In this document: positions 6,649 through 14,001 of the stretch, piece after piece | How positions within the stretch are numbered: the stretch's first letter is position 1 | Layout: each line of letters starts with the position of its first letter | NCBI GenBank assembly: GCA_964553915.1 | Contig: CAZKMM010000031.1 | Span: forward strand, 1 to 20,857 | Direction of reading: 5' to 3' | From: CAZKMM01 sp964553915 | Lineage (GTDB): Bacteria > RBG-13-61-14 > DRUE01 | Length of the DNA: 20,857 bases | Position numbers and translations under genes: made by a program | Notes under the pieces: generated by a model | The model's input: only the letters and a program-made list of their open reading frames with translations | Databases searched by the model: none | What the model was told of the DNA's origin: nothing

Positions 6649-7458
6649 TTATTTNNNNNNNNNNNNNNNNNNNNNNNNNNNNNNNNNNNNNNNNNNNNNN
6701 NNNNNNNNNNNNNNNNNNNNNNNNNNNNNNNNNNNNNNNNNNNNNNNNNNNNNNATGGAAAGATTAGGTGGAATCCGCCAGCCGGTAGGGCAAACACTCA
6801 AAATATGCACATAAGCAGGTCCCGGGGTCTCAATGGCTTTTTTTGCTTTTTCATAAAGGTCAAGGGGATAGCTGGAGCAGGCAGTTGCAACATAGGGAAT
6901 ATTATGAGCGACTGCAATCTCAGTAACATTTTTTTTCCAGGTAATCTGTCCGGGCTTGACCTTTCCTGCTGGACTGGTGGTAGTTGCAGCACCAAAAGGA
7001 GTTGAGCTTGAGCGCTGAATTCCTGTATTCATATACGCCTCATTGTCAAAGCAGAAAAATACCATATTATGCCCCCGCTCAAGCGCTCCGGAAAGAGCCT
7101 GGAGTCCAATGTCAGCAGTGCCACCATCTCCAGCCATACCAGCGATGGCGATTTTCTTCTTTTCAACCCTTCCTTTTCTCATTAAAGCCTTTAGGCCTGC
7201 TTCAATTCCGCTTGCTACGGCAGCCGCATTTTCAAAGGCAACATGAATCCAGGGAACTTCCCAGGCAGTGGTGGGAAGTGGCGAAGAAACTATCTCCATA
7301 CATCCAGTTGCCATTGCAATAATAGAGTTTCTTCCCAGAGCTTTACTAACAATTCTTACCGCCAGCGCCTCGGCACAGCCCTGACAAGCACGATGTCCAC
7401 TGGTAAAGTATTCTTCTTTGGGAAGAAGTAGGGGGGCAAAAAGTTCTATCCTTCTCAT
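6649..7458 (-). CDS. porB: Pyruvate/2-oxoacid:ferredoxin oxidoreductase beta subunit (interrupted by assembly gap)
   Basis: Residues 1-235 are a canonical PorB. ACQGC (24-28) gives the first two [4Fe-4S] ligands, with later Cys in ATGCME and SVCPTGW. The thiamine-pyrophosphate motif is GDGGTADIGLQALSGAL followed by the FDNEAYMNTG strand. It binds TPP and the proximal cluster and, with PorA, decarboxylates the 2-oxoacid. After IPPNLS come 100 Ns and then only one codon and a TAA (6649-6651). PorB proteins usually have several tens of residues after this point, so the true gap length, the final residues and possibly the stop codon are uncertain. Its ATG overlaps the porA stop (ATGA, 7455-7458). 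Confidence 0.9.
   Translation of the reverse strand: MRRIELFAPLLLPKEEYFTSGHRACQGCAEALAVRIVSKALGRNSIIAMATGCMEIVSSPLPTTAWEVPWIHVAFENAAAVASGIEAGLKALMRKGRVEKKKIAIAGMAGDGGTADIGLQALSGALERGHNMVFFCFDNEAYMNTGIQRSSSTPFGAATTTSPAGKVKPGQITWKKNVTEIAVAHNIPYVATACSSYPLDLYEKAKKAIETPGPAYVHILSVCPTGWRIPPNLSXXXXXXXXXXXXXXXXXXXXXXXXXXXXXXXXXXK
6655..6754. other. Assembly gap of 100 Ns
   Basis: Exactly 100 undetermined bases, the conventional placeholder for a scaffold join of unknown length. It falls inside the 3' end of porB, so coordinates across it and the frame to the apparent porB stop cannot be relied on. Confidence 0.98.
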
Positions 7459-8642
7459 TCTCTCACTCCGTAAATTTCATATTCCTCTTCTTTTCCTTCC
7501 TGAACCTTCTTTTTAGCTTGCTCAACCATCTGCCAAAAATCATCTGGCTGAACGTCTCGGCTGGCAAGTCCCGCGATAAAATTCACCACTTTGGGCTTTC
7601 TCTTTTCAGAATAAAGCGCGTTTCTTACTTCACAGGCAACCGGACCGCCAGGACCACCATAGCTTACCGTTCGGTCAATGACAATCAAAATCTCCGCGTC
7701 TCTTACCGCCTCTTTGAGTTTTTCAAATGGAAAAGGTCGCCAGAGCCTGAGGGAAATCAAGCCAATTTCCTCACCAGTATCCCTCATTTCGTCAATTGCT
7801 ACTCTGGCAGTTTCTCCAATACTCCCCATTGTCAGCAAAAGAATCTTAGCATCATCTGCTTTATATTTTTCTACAGGATGATACCTTTTTCCGCATACTT
7901 GTTCCATCTCTTCCCAGGCTTGTTCTATAACCGGCATACAGGCAAGAAGTGCCTGATTTTGCGCCATTTTGCACTCAGTAAAAATCTCTGGAGGTCCGAA
8001 TGCGCCCATAGTTATAGGCTGGTCCGGATGAAGGCGGTATTTAGGCTGAAAAGGAGGTAAAAATTTCTTTACCATATCTTGGGTCCAGAACTCTATAGGT
8101 TCGATGGTATGGGTGAGGATAAATCCGTCCATATTCATCATTACTGGATGAAGCACTTTTGGGTCTTCACCAACCCGGAAGCACCAGAAAATATGGTCAT
8201 AAGCTTCCTGACCGTTTTCAACAAAGACCTGAATCCAACCGCTATCTCTTACCATCATCACATCTGCGTGGTCGTTCCAGATGGAAAGTGGAGAATTTAG
8301 GGAGCGATTGGCAACGACCATAATGACCGGCAAACGCATTGAGCTGGCACAATAAACGATCTCTGCCATCAAAGCTAATCCCTGACTAGCGGTAGCAGTA
8401 AAGGTGCGAGCCCCAACAGCACTAGAGCCGGTACAAACGCTCATTGCGGAATGCTCACTTTCAACCGGGATGAATTCCGCATCAAGCTCACCATTTGCCA
8501 CCAGTTCGGAAAGATGCTCAACAATATGGGTCTGGGGAGTTATAGGATAGGCCGCAATAACATCCACATCGCATTGTTTGACCGCTTCAGCTATTGCCAG
8601 ACTTACCTCTATGCCAACTCTTTTTTTAGCCTGCTCAGTCAT
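7455..8642 (-). CDS. porA: Pyruvate/2-oxoacid:ferredoxin oxidoreductase alpha subunit
   Basis: The product is 395 residues, the usual PorA length. It starts MTEQAKKRVGIEVSLAIAEA and carries the PorA signatures AAYPITPQTHIVEHLSEL and FIPVESEHSAMSVCTGSSA (pyrimidine-domain/TPP contact region), the ASQGLALMAEIVYCASSMRLP segment around the substrate site, and the C-terminal Rossmann-like domain II (ILLLTMGSIGETARVAIDEM; VIDRTVSYGGPGGP). It forms the 2-oxoacid-decarboxylating core with PorB. An upstream in-frame ATG at 8702 would add 20 residues lying inside porD and lacks a ribosome site. The ATG at 8642 shares one base with the porD stop (TGATG) and has GGAGG 8 nt before it, so it is preferred. 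The sequence fits pyruvate, but a 2-ketoisovalerate-type substrate cannot be excluded. Confidence 0.94.
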   Translation of the reverse strand: MTEQAKKRVGIEVSLAIAEAVKQCDVDVIAAYPITPQTHIVEHLSELVANGELDAEFIPVESEHSAMSVCTGSSAVGARTFTATASQGLALMAEIVYCASSMRLPVIMVVANRSLNSPLSIWNDHADVMMVRDSGWIQVFVENGQEAYDHIFWCFRVGEDPKVLHPVMMNMDGFILTHTIEPIEFWTQDMVKKFLPPFQPKYRLHPDQPITMGAFGPPEIFTECKMAQNQALLACMPVIEQAWEEMEQVCGKRYHPVEKYKADDAKILLLTMGSIGETARVAIDEMRDTGEEIGLISLRLWRPFPFEKLKEAVRDAEILIVIDRTVSYGGPGGPVACEVRNALYSEKRKPKVVNFIAGLASRDVQPDDFWQMVEQAKKKVQEGKEEEYEIYGVRE

Positions 8643-8932
8643 CAGCGTTCCTCCACCATTTTGATGGCACCGGGCCAGCATTCTGAAGCGCAAATCCCAC
8701 ATCCTTTACAGTAGTCAAGATTAGCAGTGAAATAACCATCCTCTTTTTGATAAACCGCAGCCTCGGGACAGTACACCCAGCAAAGCCCGCATTTGATGCA
8801 TTTGCTTTCATCCCAGACCGGACGGCTTGAACGCCAGTCTCCGGTTTTATACTCCCGGGCTGTGCCCGGCTCGGTTACCACAAATCCCGGCTCCAGCTCC
8901 TTCCAGCTAATCTGGTTAATTGGCTTTGACAT
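8642..8932 (-). CDS. porD: Pyruvate/2-oxoacid:ferredoxin oxidoreductase delta (ferredoxin-like) subunit
   Basis: A 96-residue 2[4Fe-4S] protein with ligands C45/C48/C51/C55 and C75/C78/C81/C85. It has the PorD-specific N-terminus ending in TGDWRSSRPVWDESKC. It passes electrons from the PorB cluster to soluble ferredoxin. The second motif ends CWPGAI, with a Trp between the last Cys and the usual Pro. It follows porG with no gap (TAA then ATG) and overlaps porA by one base. Confidence 0.93.
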   Translation of the reverse strand: MSKPINQISWKELEPGFVVTEPGTAREYKTGDWRSSRPVWDESKCIKCGLCWVYCPEAAVYQKEDGYFTANLDYCKGCGICASECWPGAIKMVEER

Positions 8933-9481
8933 TTATTCCTCCGTCCGAGTTTCTTGATAGGCACGCTGACAAGCTTGAAGGTTTATCTCCCCATTTCTTC
9001 CGAATCGCTCCCGCAAAGGTTCTTCAAGACTTTCCAGCTTGATGATTCTGGATGCTTTTAACAAAGCCCCGAGCATAGCGGTGTTGGTGATAGGAAGACC
9101 AAGTACCTCTTTTGCTATTTTACTTGCATCAACGGTAGCAACTTTACAATTGTACTTATAATTTTGTTTTAATTGCTCGGGACCCAGCTCGGAATTTACC
9201 ACCAGCAGTCCATCGGGTTTAAGCCCTTCGGTTGGGTCAAGAACATCTAATAAGCTGGGGTCAAGCACAACCACGATATCCGGCTGGCGGATTTGACAGC
9301 GATGAAAAATTTTATGCTCTGAAACCCGGCAAAAAGCTAATACCGGTGCTCCTCTCCGCTCGGGACCAAAGCTGGGAAAAGCCTGAGCCCATTTACCTTC
9401 AGAAATAGAAGCACGGGCGAGAAGCTCTGCTGTGGTTACTGCCCCCTGTCCCCCTCTTCCGTGAAAGCGAATTTCTCTCAT
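8933..9481 (-). CDS. porG: Pyruvate/2-oxoacid:ferredoxin oxidoreductase gamma subunit
   Basis: A 182-residue POR gamma domain: N-terminus REIRFHGRGGQGAVTTAELL, then FPSFGPERRGAPVLAFCRVS, the DPSLLDV strand, VNSELG and ITNTAMLGALLKA, all standard family landmarks. This domain binds the CoA moiety side in related PORs. I chose the ATG at 9481 because the conserved domain starts right after it and AAGGG sits 7 nt upstream. The adjacent ATG at 9484 is nearly as good; a GTG at 9499 has no ribosome site. First gene of the por run, about 43 nt from a strong promoter. Confidence 0.92.
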   Translation of the reverse strand: MREIRFHGRGGQGAVTTAELLARASISEGKWAQAFPSFGPERRGAPVLAFCRVSEHKIFHRCQIRQPDIVVVLDPSLLDVLDPTEGLKPDGLLVVNSELGPEQLKQNYKYNCKVATVDASKIAKEVLGLPITNTAMLGALLKASRIIKLESLEEPLRERFGRNGEINLQACQRAYQETRTEE

Positions 9482-9530
9482 CATCCTTCCCTTAACCACT
9501 AAATTTCATTTCTTGAAATTGGACTAAAAA

Positions 9531-9559
9531 ATGATAAAGAAACAATTCTAAAATGTCAA
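9531..9559 (-). promoter_or_regulatory. Promoter of the por-diaphorase operon
   Basis: On the minus strand a perfect -35 TTGACA (9559-9554) is followed after 17 nt by TATCAT (9536-9531), a 5-of-6 match to the -10 consensus. Transcription would start near 9524 and run into porG. This is the best sigma-70-type promoter in the window. Confidence 0.65.
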
Positions 9560-9572
9560 CCCTCGCAGAGGG
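9560..9572. promoter_or_regulatory. Small perfect palindrome next to the por -35 box
   Basis: CCCTC-GCA-GAGGG is a perfect 5-bp inverted repeat with a 3-nt centre, abutting the -35 box of the por promoter and lying 65 nt before the symporter start. The position suits an operator shared by the divergent genes. For the symporter direction only a TATGAT (9596-9601) is visible, without a clear -35. The palindrome is short, so chance is possible. Confidence 0.3.
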
Positions 9573-9637
9573 AAAAGTTTCTATTAAAGGTAAACTATGA
9601 TAAATTATTAGTCAAACTTTTTAAAAGGAGTTAAGCA

Positions 9638-11173
9638 ATGGGATTACACTGGATAGATATTCTTGCTTTTATTGGTTTCATTGTTCTGGTGATAATTATC
9701 TCTCTGTATGCCTCTCGCAGGCAGGAAACTACCGAGGATTATTTTCTTGCTGGTAGAAGTCTTACCTGGGGGTTAATTGGTTTTTCTCTCATTGCCTCCA
9801 ATATCTCCACCGAACATTTTGTAGGAATGGCGGGCTCGGGCTTTTCCATTGGGCTTGCCATTGCCAGCTACGAATGGATAGCGGCCATCACTCTGGTTTT
9901 TGTGGGATTATATCTTCTTCCTCTCTTTCTCAAAGCTGGAATTTATACTATTCCTGAATACCTTGAATATAGATTTGACCATCGGGCTCGGGCAGTGATG
10001 GCAGTGTATATGATGCTTGCCTATGTTCTGGTTGCTATTGCCTCGGTCATTTATGCGGGCGCTTTAGCTCTAAAAACCATCTTTGGGCTCAGTCTGCTTA
10101 AAGGAGTTTGGCTGATTGGAATAGTAGCTGGAGCTTATACAGTTTATGGTGGTTTGAAAGCAGTGGTCTGGACCGACCTTCTCCAGGGGGCAACCCTGCT
10201 CATTGGCGGGCTGATTGTCACGATTTTGGGATTTAGTGCTCTGGGAGGGGGCGAGCTGTTAAATGGGCTCAGGATATTTTTTGAAAGCTCCAAAGATAAA
10301 CTTCATATGTTCCTTCCCGCAAACCATCCAGAAATGCCCTGGACCATTTTCCTCGCTGGCATCTGGATTCCCAATATTTTTTACTGGGGATTGAATCAAT
10401 TCATTACTCAGCGGACTCTTGGTGCCAGGAGCGTTGAGCAGGGACAAAAGGGGGTGCTTTTAGCTGCAAATCTCAAATTGTTAATACCTTTTATTATTGT
10501 CTTTCCCGGGATAATGGCCTATCAGCTTTATGGCTCGCAAATACCGCAGGCAGACCAGGCTTATCCTTATATGATTAAAAAGATTCTTCCGTTCGGTCTC
10601 AGGGGCGTGATGCTTTCCGCGCTTTTTGGCGCGGTTCTGAGCTCGCTGGATTCAATGCTGAATTCTGCTGCTACCATTTTCACCATTGACCTTTACAAGA
10701 GATATATAAAGCCAGAAGCAGAAGCCCATCATTTAGTTGGAGTGGGAAGGTTAATGACTGCGCTCTTTGTTTTAATTGGTTGCATTTGGGCGCCTTTTCT
10801 TGACCGGTTCGGGAGTATTTTTAGATATATTCAGATGGTATGGGGTTTTGTTTCTCCGGGAATAGTAGCGGTTTTTTTAATTGGACTGCTGGTGAGAAAG
10901 GCTCCAGCAATTTCTGGATTTATTGCCCTTCTTTTAACAGGTCCGGTTTATGGTTTGTTTCTTTATTTTAACCGGGGAGCCTTTTTGAATAATATGGCTT
11001 TCACTGTGGTGACTTTATGCCTGGTTATGCTTATTTTCACCCTTATTGCTCCGAGTGAACCTAAAAAGCTACCGGTAAAAGCAGAGATTGATATAACCCC
11101 GAGCAGAAGTGCTAAAATCTGGGGAGCTATAACCATTCTGGTAACTATTGTTCTGTATATCATTTTCCGCTAA
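9638..11173 (+). CDS. SSS-family sodium/solute symporter, vSGLT-like
   Basis: A 511-residue inner-membrane protein with about 13-14 hydrophobic segments and the length of bacterial SLC5 proteins. Landmarks shared with the Vibrio Na+/galactose transporter: EDYFLAGRSLTW (33-44), ASNISTEHFVGMAGSG, SYEW (78-81), YGGLKAVVWTDLLQG (170-184), FYWGLNQFITQRTL (248-261), and the Na+-site helix SSLDSMLNSAATIFTIDLYK (335-354). The E of SYEW, N of GLNQ, K of NLKL and Q of YIQ, sugar-site positions in vSGLT as I recall, are kept, while the Gln in ISxEQF is His60 here. A sugar or sugar-like substrate is therefore likely but not certain. A strong AAGGAG precedes the ATG by 8 nt. Transcribed divergently from the por operon. 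Confidence 0.88.
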   Translation: MGLHWIDILAFIGFIVLVIIISLYASRRQETTEDYFLAGRSLTWGLIGFSLIASNISTEHFVGMAGSGFSIGLAIASYEWIAAITLVFVGLYLLPLFLKAGIYTIPEYLEYRFDHRARAVMAVYMMLAYVLVAIASVIYAGALALKTIFGLSLLKGVWLIGIVAGAYTVYGGLKAVVWTDLLQGATLLIGGLIVTILGFSALGGGELLNGLRIFFESSKDKLHMFLPANHPEMPWTIFLAGIWIPNIFYWGLNQFITQRTLGARSVEQGQKGVLLAANLKLLIPFIIVFPGIMAYQLYGSQIPQADQAYPYMIKKILPFGLRGVMLSALFGAVLSSLDSMLNSAATIFTIDLYKRYIKPEAEAHHLVGVGRLMTALFVLIGCIWAPFLDRFGSIFRYIQMVWGFVSPGIVAVFLIGLLVRKAPAISGFIALLLTGPVYGLFLYFNRGAFLNNMAFTVVTLCLVMLIFTLIAPSEPKKLPVKAEIDITPSRSAKIWGAITILVTIVLYIIFR

Positions 11174-11242
11174 AAATGATTTGTTGAAGCCGGGATTAGG
11201 AAATCTTGCCAAATTTTTCAGTTAGTGGTAGAAAGAAGATAA

Positions 11243-11992
11243 ATGGGCAAGGTCTCAGTCATCTGTCCGAGCTGTCAGGCAAAATATCGGGTAACCATCC
11301 AGGGAGAAGTGCAGGATAAAATCAGTTTCACCTGTAAAAAATGCTCTCAGATTATTGAGATTGTTCCCCCACGAGAGGAAGAGGAGAAAGAGCCTACCAC
11401 AGAACTGGTCAAAACCATTTGTAAGAAATGCGGAACCGAATTTGTTAAAAATGTTGAGGATGAATCGGTTTATTGCTATCAGTGCCGGATTGATGAAATA
11501 GTCCGGCGGAAAAAAGAGGCTTCCCCTCCTCCAGAAACAGAAAAGTCTAATTCTCGTTATACCTTTCGTAATCCGGACGGATTAGTGTTAGGACCGATTA
11601 AGCTTCGGACCGTTGCGGTCCTGGTTCGGGAGAAGAGGATTAGAGGGGATGAAGAGGTATCCAAGGATGGAGGAGCTTATAAGTCAATCAAAGAATATCC
11701 GGAACTGGTGGAGTTATTCCCGGAGCTAAAGCTGGAAGTTCAAAGGCAGGTACCTGAGCAGGAAGCTGAGCAAGGGCGGTATTTTTTTCGTTTATCAGAT
11801 GGGAGAGAATTTGGTCCGGTGAGAAAAAGCACGATTCAAGATTTAGCAGAATGTGGATTTTTTTCTCCCAAAGACCTGGTCAGTTTTGACCGAGAAAAAT
11901 GGATTTATCTGGAAGAATCAGAGGAATTTAAACAATATCTCAAGAGTGAGGAAGTAGAAATTATTGACCTGACCGAAACCATAGAAGAATAA
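11243..11992 (+). CDS. Double zinc-ribbon protein with two GYF-like repeats
   Basis: A 249-residue soluble protein with no signal peptide or membrane segment. The N-terminus is an MJ0042-type zinc ribbon (C8xxC11, C31xxC34), then an acidic linker, then a second ribbon (C60xxC63, C78xxC81). Two related modules follow, at about 105-155 and 179-233. Each begins RYxFR.xDG and contains a Gly-Pro (GPI at 117, GPV at 191), then a helix and a D-x-V-S turn. They look like the GYF_2/DUF4339-type 'DG-GP' domains found after zinc ribbons in myxobacterial signalling proteins. GYF domains bind proline-rich peptides, so an adaptor role is inferred. Ribosome site is weak (GAAAGAAG). It stands 69 nt after the symporter. 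Confidence 0.6.
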   Translation: MGKVSVICPSCQAKYRVTIQGEVQDKISFTCKKCSQIIEIVPPREEEEKEPTTELVKTICKKCGTEFVKNVEDESVYCYQCRIDEIVRRKKEASPPPETEKSNSRYTFRNPDGLVLGPIKLRTVAVLVREKRIRGDEEVSKDGGAYKSIKEYPELVELFPELKLEVQRQVPEQEAEQGRYFFRLSDGREFGPVRKSTIQDLAECGFFSPKDLVSFDREKWIYLEESEEFKQYLKSEEVEIIDLTETIEE

Positions 11993-12178
11993 GAGAATTC
12001 TATTTTCAAACAGGAATTTTCTGATTTTCTATGATTTAAAAGAAAAAAATGGATTAAATCAACAAATACTATAATCTATATAAATTTTTTTTCATTTAAA
12101 CCTCTTGACAAAGGATGAGAAAATTGGGAGAATTTAATAAAATTCAAGTGTGGCGAGGAAGTTTATAAATTTTATTTA
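11993..12178. other. AT-rich intergenic region upstream of the TetR gene
   Basis: Very AT-rich. It contains an exact TATAAT at 12070-12075 without a convincing -35, and the TTGACA element listed separately. No small gene or convincing terminator hairpin was found. Confidence 0.6.
12105..12133 (+). promoter_or_regulatory. Possible promoter of the TetR gene
   Basis: A perfect -35 TTGACA (12105-12110), a 17-nt spacer and GAGAAT (12128-12133, 4 of 6). The predicted start near 12140 gives a leader of about 40 nt. Confidence 0.4.
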
Positions 12179-12799
12179 ATGGATAATAAAGATAATAAAA
12201 AGAAAAAAGGCGAAAAGACCCGGCAAAGAATTATAGATACCGCGGTAAAATTATTCTCAGAAAAGGGATACGACCGGGTAAAAATCATTGACATTTTAAC
12301 CCAGAGCCAGGTAAGTCCGGGGGCTTTTTATAATTATTTTTCCAACAAGGAAGATTTATTTTTAGAGATTATTCGTCTGGGAGGAGAGAGCCTCAAAGAG
12401 TTTTTCCAGCAGAATCATCCTTTTAAACAAAAATTTGCAAATCTGGAAGAATTTGTTTCTGCTATGGGTGCAGGGGTTAATTATTTTTTGGATTTTGCGG
12501 AAAGAAATCGTCAGATTTTTAGCATTTTATTTAATGAATTGTTATATCGGAATCCTCGCATCAAGCTAACCACGGATGAATTGATTCGTGATTTTATCCG
12601 GATTTTTAAAAAACAACTGGAGCAAGCAACGGCAGAGGGCTTGGTTAAAAACCTGGATAAAGAGCTCACCTCCTGGCTGTTTCTTTGTATGCTTTTGGGA
12701 ATGGCTCAGGTTTATCTGGAAAATCCCCACCTTCCTAAAGAGAAAATAAGTCAGAGCCTGGCAGAGGTGTTTCTTTTCGGAGTATTGAGAAGAAGCTGA
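12179..12799 (+). CDS. TetR/AcrR-family transcriptional regulator
   Basis: A 206-residue TetR-type repressor. Residues 12-60 form the DNA-binding domain: helix KTRQRIIDTAVKLFSEKGYD, then the HTH (KIIDILTQSQVSPGAFYNYF) ending in FSNKEDLF, the family hallmark. The helical C-terminal part (60-206) is the ligand-binding and dimer domain; its ligand cannot be read. The basic N-terminus (DNKDNKKKKGEK) precedes the HTH. The ATG at 12179 lacks a well-placed ribosome site (GAGGA is about 19 nt upstream), and no better in-frame start exists. It sits directly before the envelope gene run, which it might control, possibly along with itself. Confidence 0.88.
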   Translation: MDNKDNKKKKGEKTRQRIIDTAVKLFSEKGYDRVKIIDILTQSQVSPGAFYNYFSNKEDLFLEIIRLGGESLKEFFQQNHPFKQKFANLEEFVSAMGAGVNYFLDFAERNRQIFSILFNELLYRNPRIKLTTDELIRDFIRIFKKQLEQATAEGLVKNLDKELTSWLFLCMLLGMAQVYLENPHLPKEKISQSLAEVFLFGVLRRS

Positions 12800-12820
12800 A
12801 CGACCGGGCGGTATCTTACC

Positions 12821-12849
12821 TTGACAGGTTGCTTGATTTCCTCTTAAAT
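12821..12849 (+). promoter_or_regulatory. Promoter for the envelope gene run
   Basis: TTGACA (12821-12826), a 17-nt spacer and TTAAAT (12844-12849, 4 of 6). Transcription would begin near 12856, only about 5 nt before the ATG at 12861, which itself has no ribosome site. The first gene may therefore be read from a leaderless or near-leaderless message. Confidence 0.45.
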
Positions 12850-12860
12850 ATCTCTCAAAG

Positions 12861-13490
12861 ATGAAATTTTTAAAAGCAGGTTTGATTTTATTATGCTGTG
12901 TTTCCAGCATCTCAGCCGGGGCACGATACCGGGAGATGAAATTAGCCCCCAGCTTTGGGATGAGCTTTTCTCAGGGAGATTACCAGCCTTTAAAAAATCT
13001 TTATTCATATGCTCTTTTTTATAGTTACTGGTTAAATGACACCTCCACCCTTGACCTCTGGCTAAAAAGAATTGAAGGAGAATTTGATTTTGACCTGATT
13101 TCTCAAAATCTATCTTCCCGAGAAGAAACCGCCCGCTGGGCCATGACCTTAGGAGGGGTTGGTTTTCGCTATCAGCCGGAGTGGGATTTTTTCTTGGATG
13201 CCGGGCTTGGAGCTGGAATTGGTTATCAAGCCTGGGAAAGCAGGTCAGATTATTTTTCTACCCGACATGGGGAAGGAATGTTTTATTATGCAATTTTTGA
13301 CCTGGAATATCCTATTGCCAGCTGGCTTTCTTTTGGGATTTATTTTCAGCCCTTTTATTTCCCGCTTGAGACCAGAATAGAAAAGGAGGTTTATTTCCAG
13401 CCCGGTGGAAGTGGGAAAATAATTTATGATAAAATTAAGAATGGCTGGATTTTCTCCTCGGGTATCTGGATATCAGTGAGGATTCATTAA
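12861..13490 (+). CDS. Predicted outer-membrane beta-barrel protein
   Basis: 209 residues with a signal peptide (residues 1-19, MKFLKAGLILLCCVSSISA). The mature part is rich in alternating aromatic/hydrophobic strands and Gly (GGVGFRYQPEWDFFLDAGLG; LSFGIYFQPFYFPL) with polar turns, as in small 8- to 10-strand barrels. No family-specific motif is recognised and no function can be assigned. It ends ...SSGIWISVRIH, without the common terminal Phe. No ribosome site precedes the ATG. The next gene, another barrel candidate, begins 12 nt downstream, so they are probably co-transcribed. Confidence 0.6.
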   Translation: MKFLKAGLILLCCVSSISAGARYREMKLAPSFGMSFSQGDYQPLKNLYSYALFYSYWLNDTSTLDLWLKRIEGEFDFDLISQNLSSREETARWAMTLGGVGFRYQPEWDFFLDAGLGAGIGYQAWESRSDYFSTRHGEGMFYYAIFDLEYPIASWLSFGIYFQPFYFPLETRIEKEVYFQPGGSGKIIYDKIKNGWIFSSGIWISVRIH

Positions 13491-13502
13491 AGGAGAAGAC
13501 AA

Positions 13503-13997
13503 ATGAAATTCAAAAGTTTCTGGATACTTTATTTAATTTTAGTTTTTCCGGCGATAAGCTTTTCCCAGCCCTTTCAGGAGCGGACCGGCTCTTGGATGTT
13601 GGGAGGAGGAATGGGGATAAATGAAGACCCAAGTCTAATTGCTTTTCGCTTGGGTCTGGATTACTACATTACCGATGAGATTTCTGTAGGTCCTCTGGCT
13701 CAATATGGAATCAGAGATGATGATTATATTTTCGGGCTGAGTGGAGTGGTAAAATATTCGGCAATTCTTGCCCAGAACAAAGTGGTCAGACCCTATGGAG
13801 AGGTGGGAATCGGATATGTGGAGTTTGACTGTGAGGATTTGTTTGATGGGAAGAAAAAAACCACTTATCTGTTTCCTGTTGGAGGAGGATTTGAGTTTAA
13901 AATGGCAGACCAGCTTTCACTGGATGTAAACATTCTTTTTAATCTTTCCCAGGAGATATTCCTTTCTTTAATTATCGGGGTCAATTATATTTTTTAA
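13503..13997 (+). CDS. Predicted small outer-membrane beta-barrel protein
   Basis: 164 residues with a signal peptide (1-21, cleavage near AISFS-Q). The mature protein has the strand pattern and Gly-rich turns of OmpA-like or OprF-N-type barrels: GSWMLGGGMGINEDP, LDYYITDEISVGPLAQYG, GVVKYSA, VRPYGEVGIGYVEF, VGGGFEFKMADQLSLDVNI. It ends with an aromatic residue (VNYIF), the C-terminal signature recognised by the BAM machinery. A strong AAAGGAG lies 9-10 nt before the ATG. It is followed after only 4 nt by rodA. Confidence 0.7.
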   Translation: MKFKSFWILYLILVFPAISFSQPFQERTGSWMLGGGMGINEDPSLIAFRLGLDYYITDEISVGPLAQYGIRDDDYIFGLSGVVKYSAILAQNKVVRPYGEVGIGYVEFDCEDLFDGKKKTTYLFPVGGGFEFKMADQLSLDVNILFNLSQEIFLSLIIGVNYIF

Positions 13998-14001
13998 ACC
14001 G

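Noticed and set aside
7518..8060. 180-codon open frame on the plus strand inside porA
   Set aside because: It is antisense to the highly conserved porA, has no family resemblance and no ribosome site; a shadow frame.
8643..8702. Upstream in-frame ATG that would add 20 residues to PorA
   Set aside because: The extension lies inside porD, does not resemble PorA N-termini and has no ribosome site, while the ATG at 8642 has GGAGG and the conserved start of the protein.
9482..9499. GTG start at 9499 for PorG
   Set aside because: No Shine-Dalgarno before it; the conserved domain begins at the ATG at 9481, which has AAGGG at good spacing.
12566..12910. 114-codon minus-strand frame over the TetR/barrel junction
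   Set aside because: It overlaps a well-supported TetR gene and a promoter, and its composition shows no recognisable protein features.
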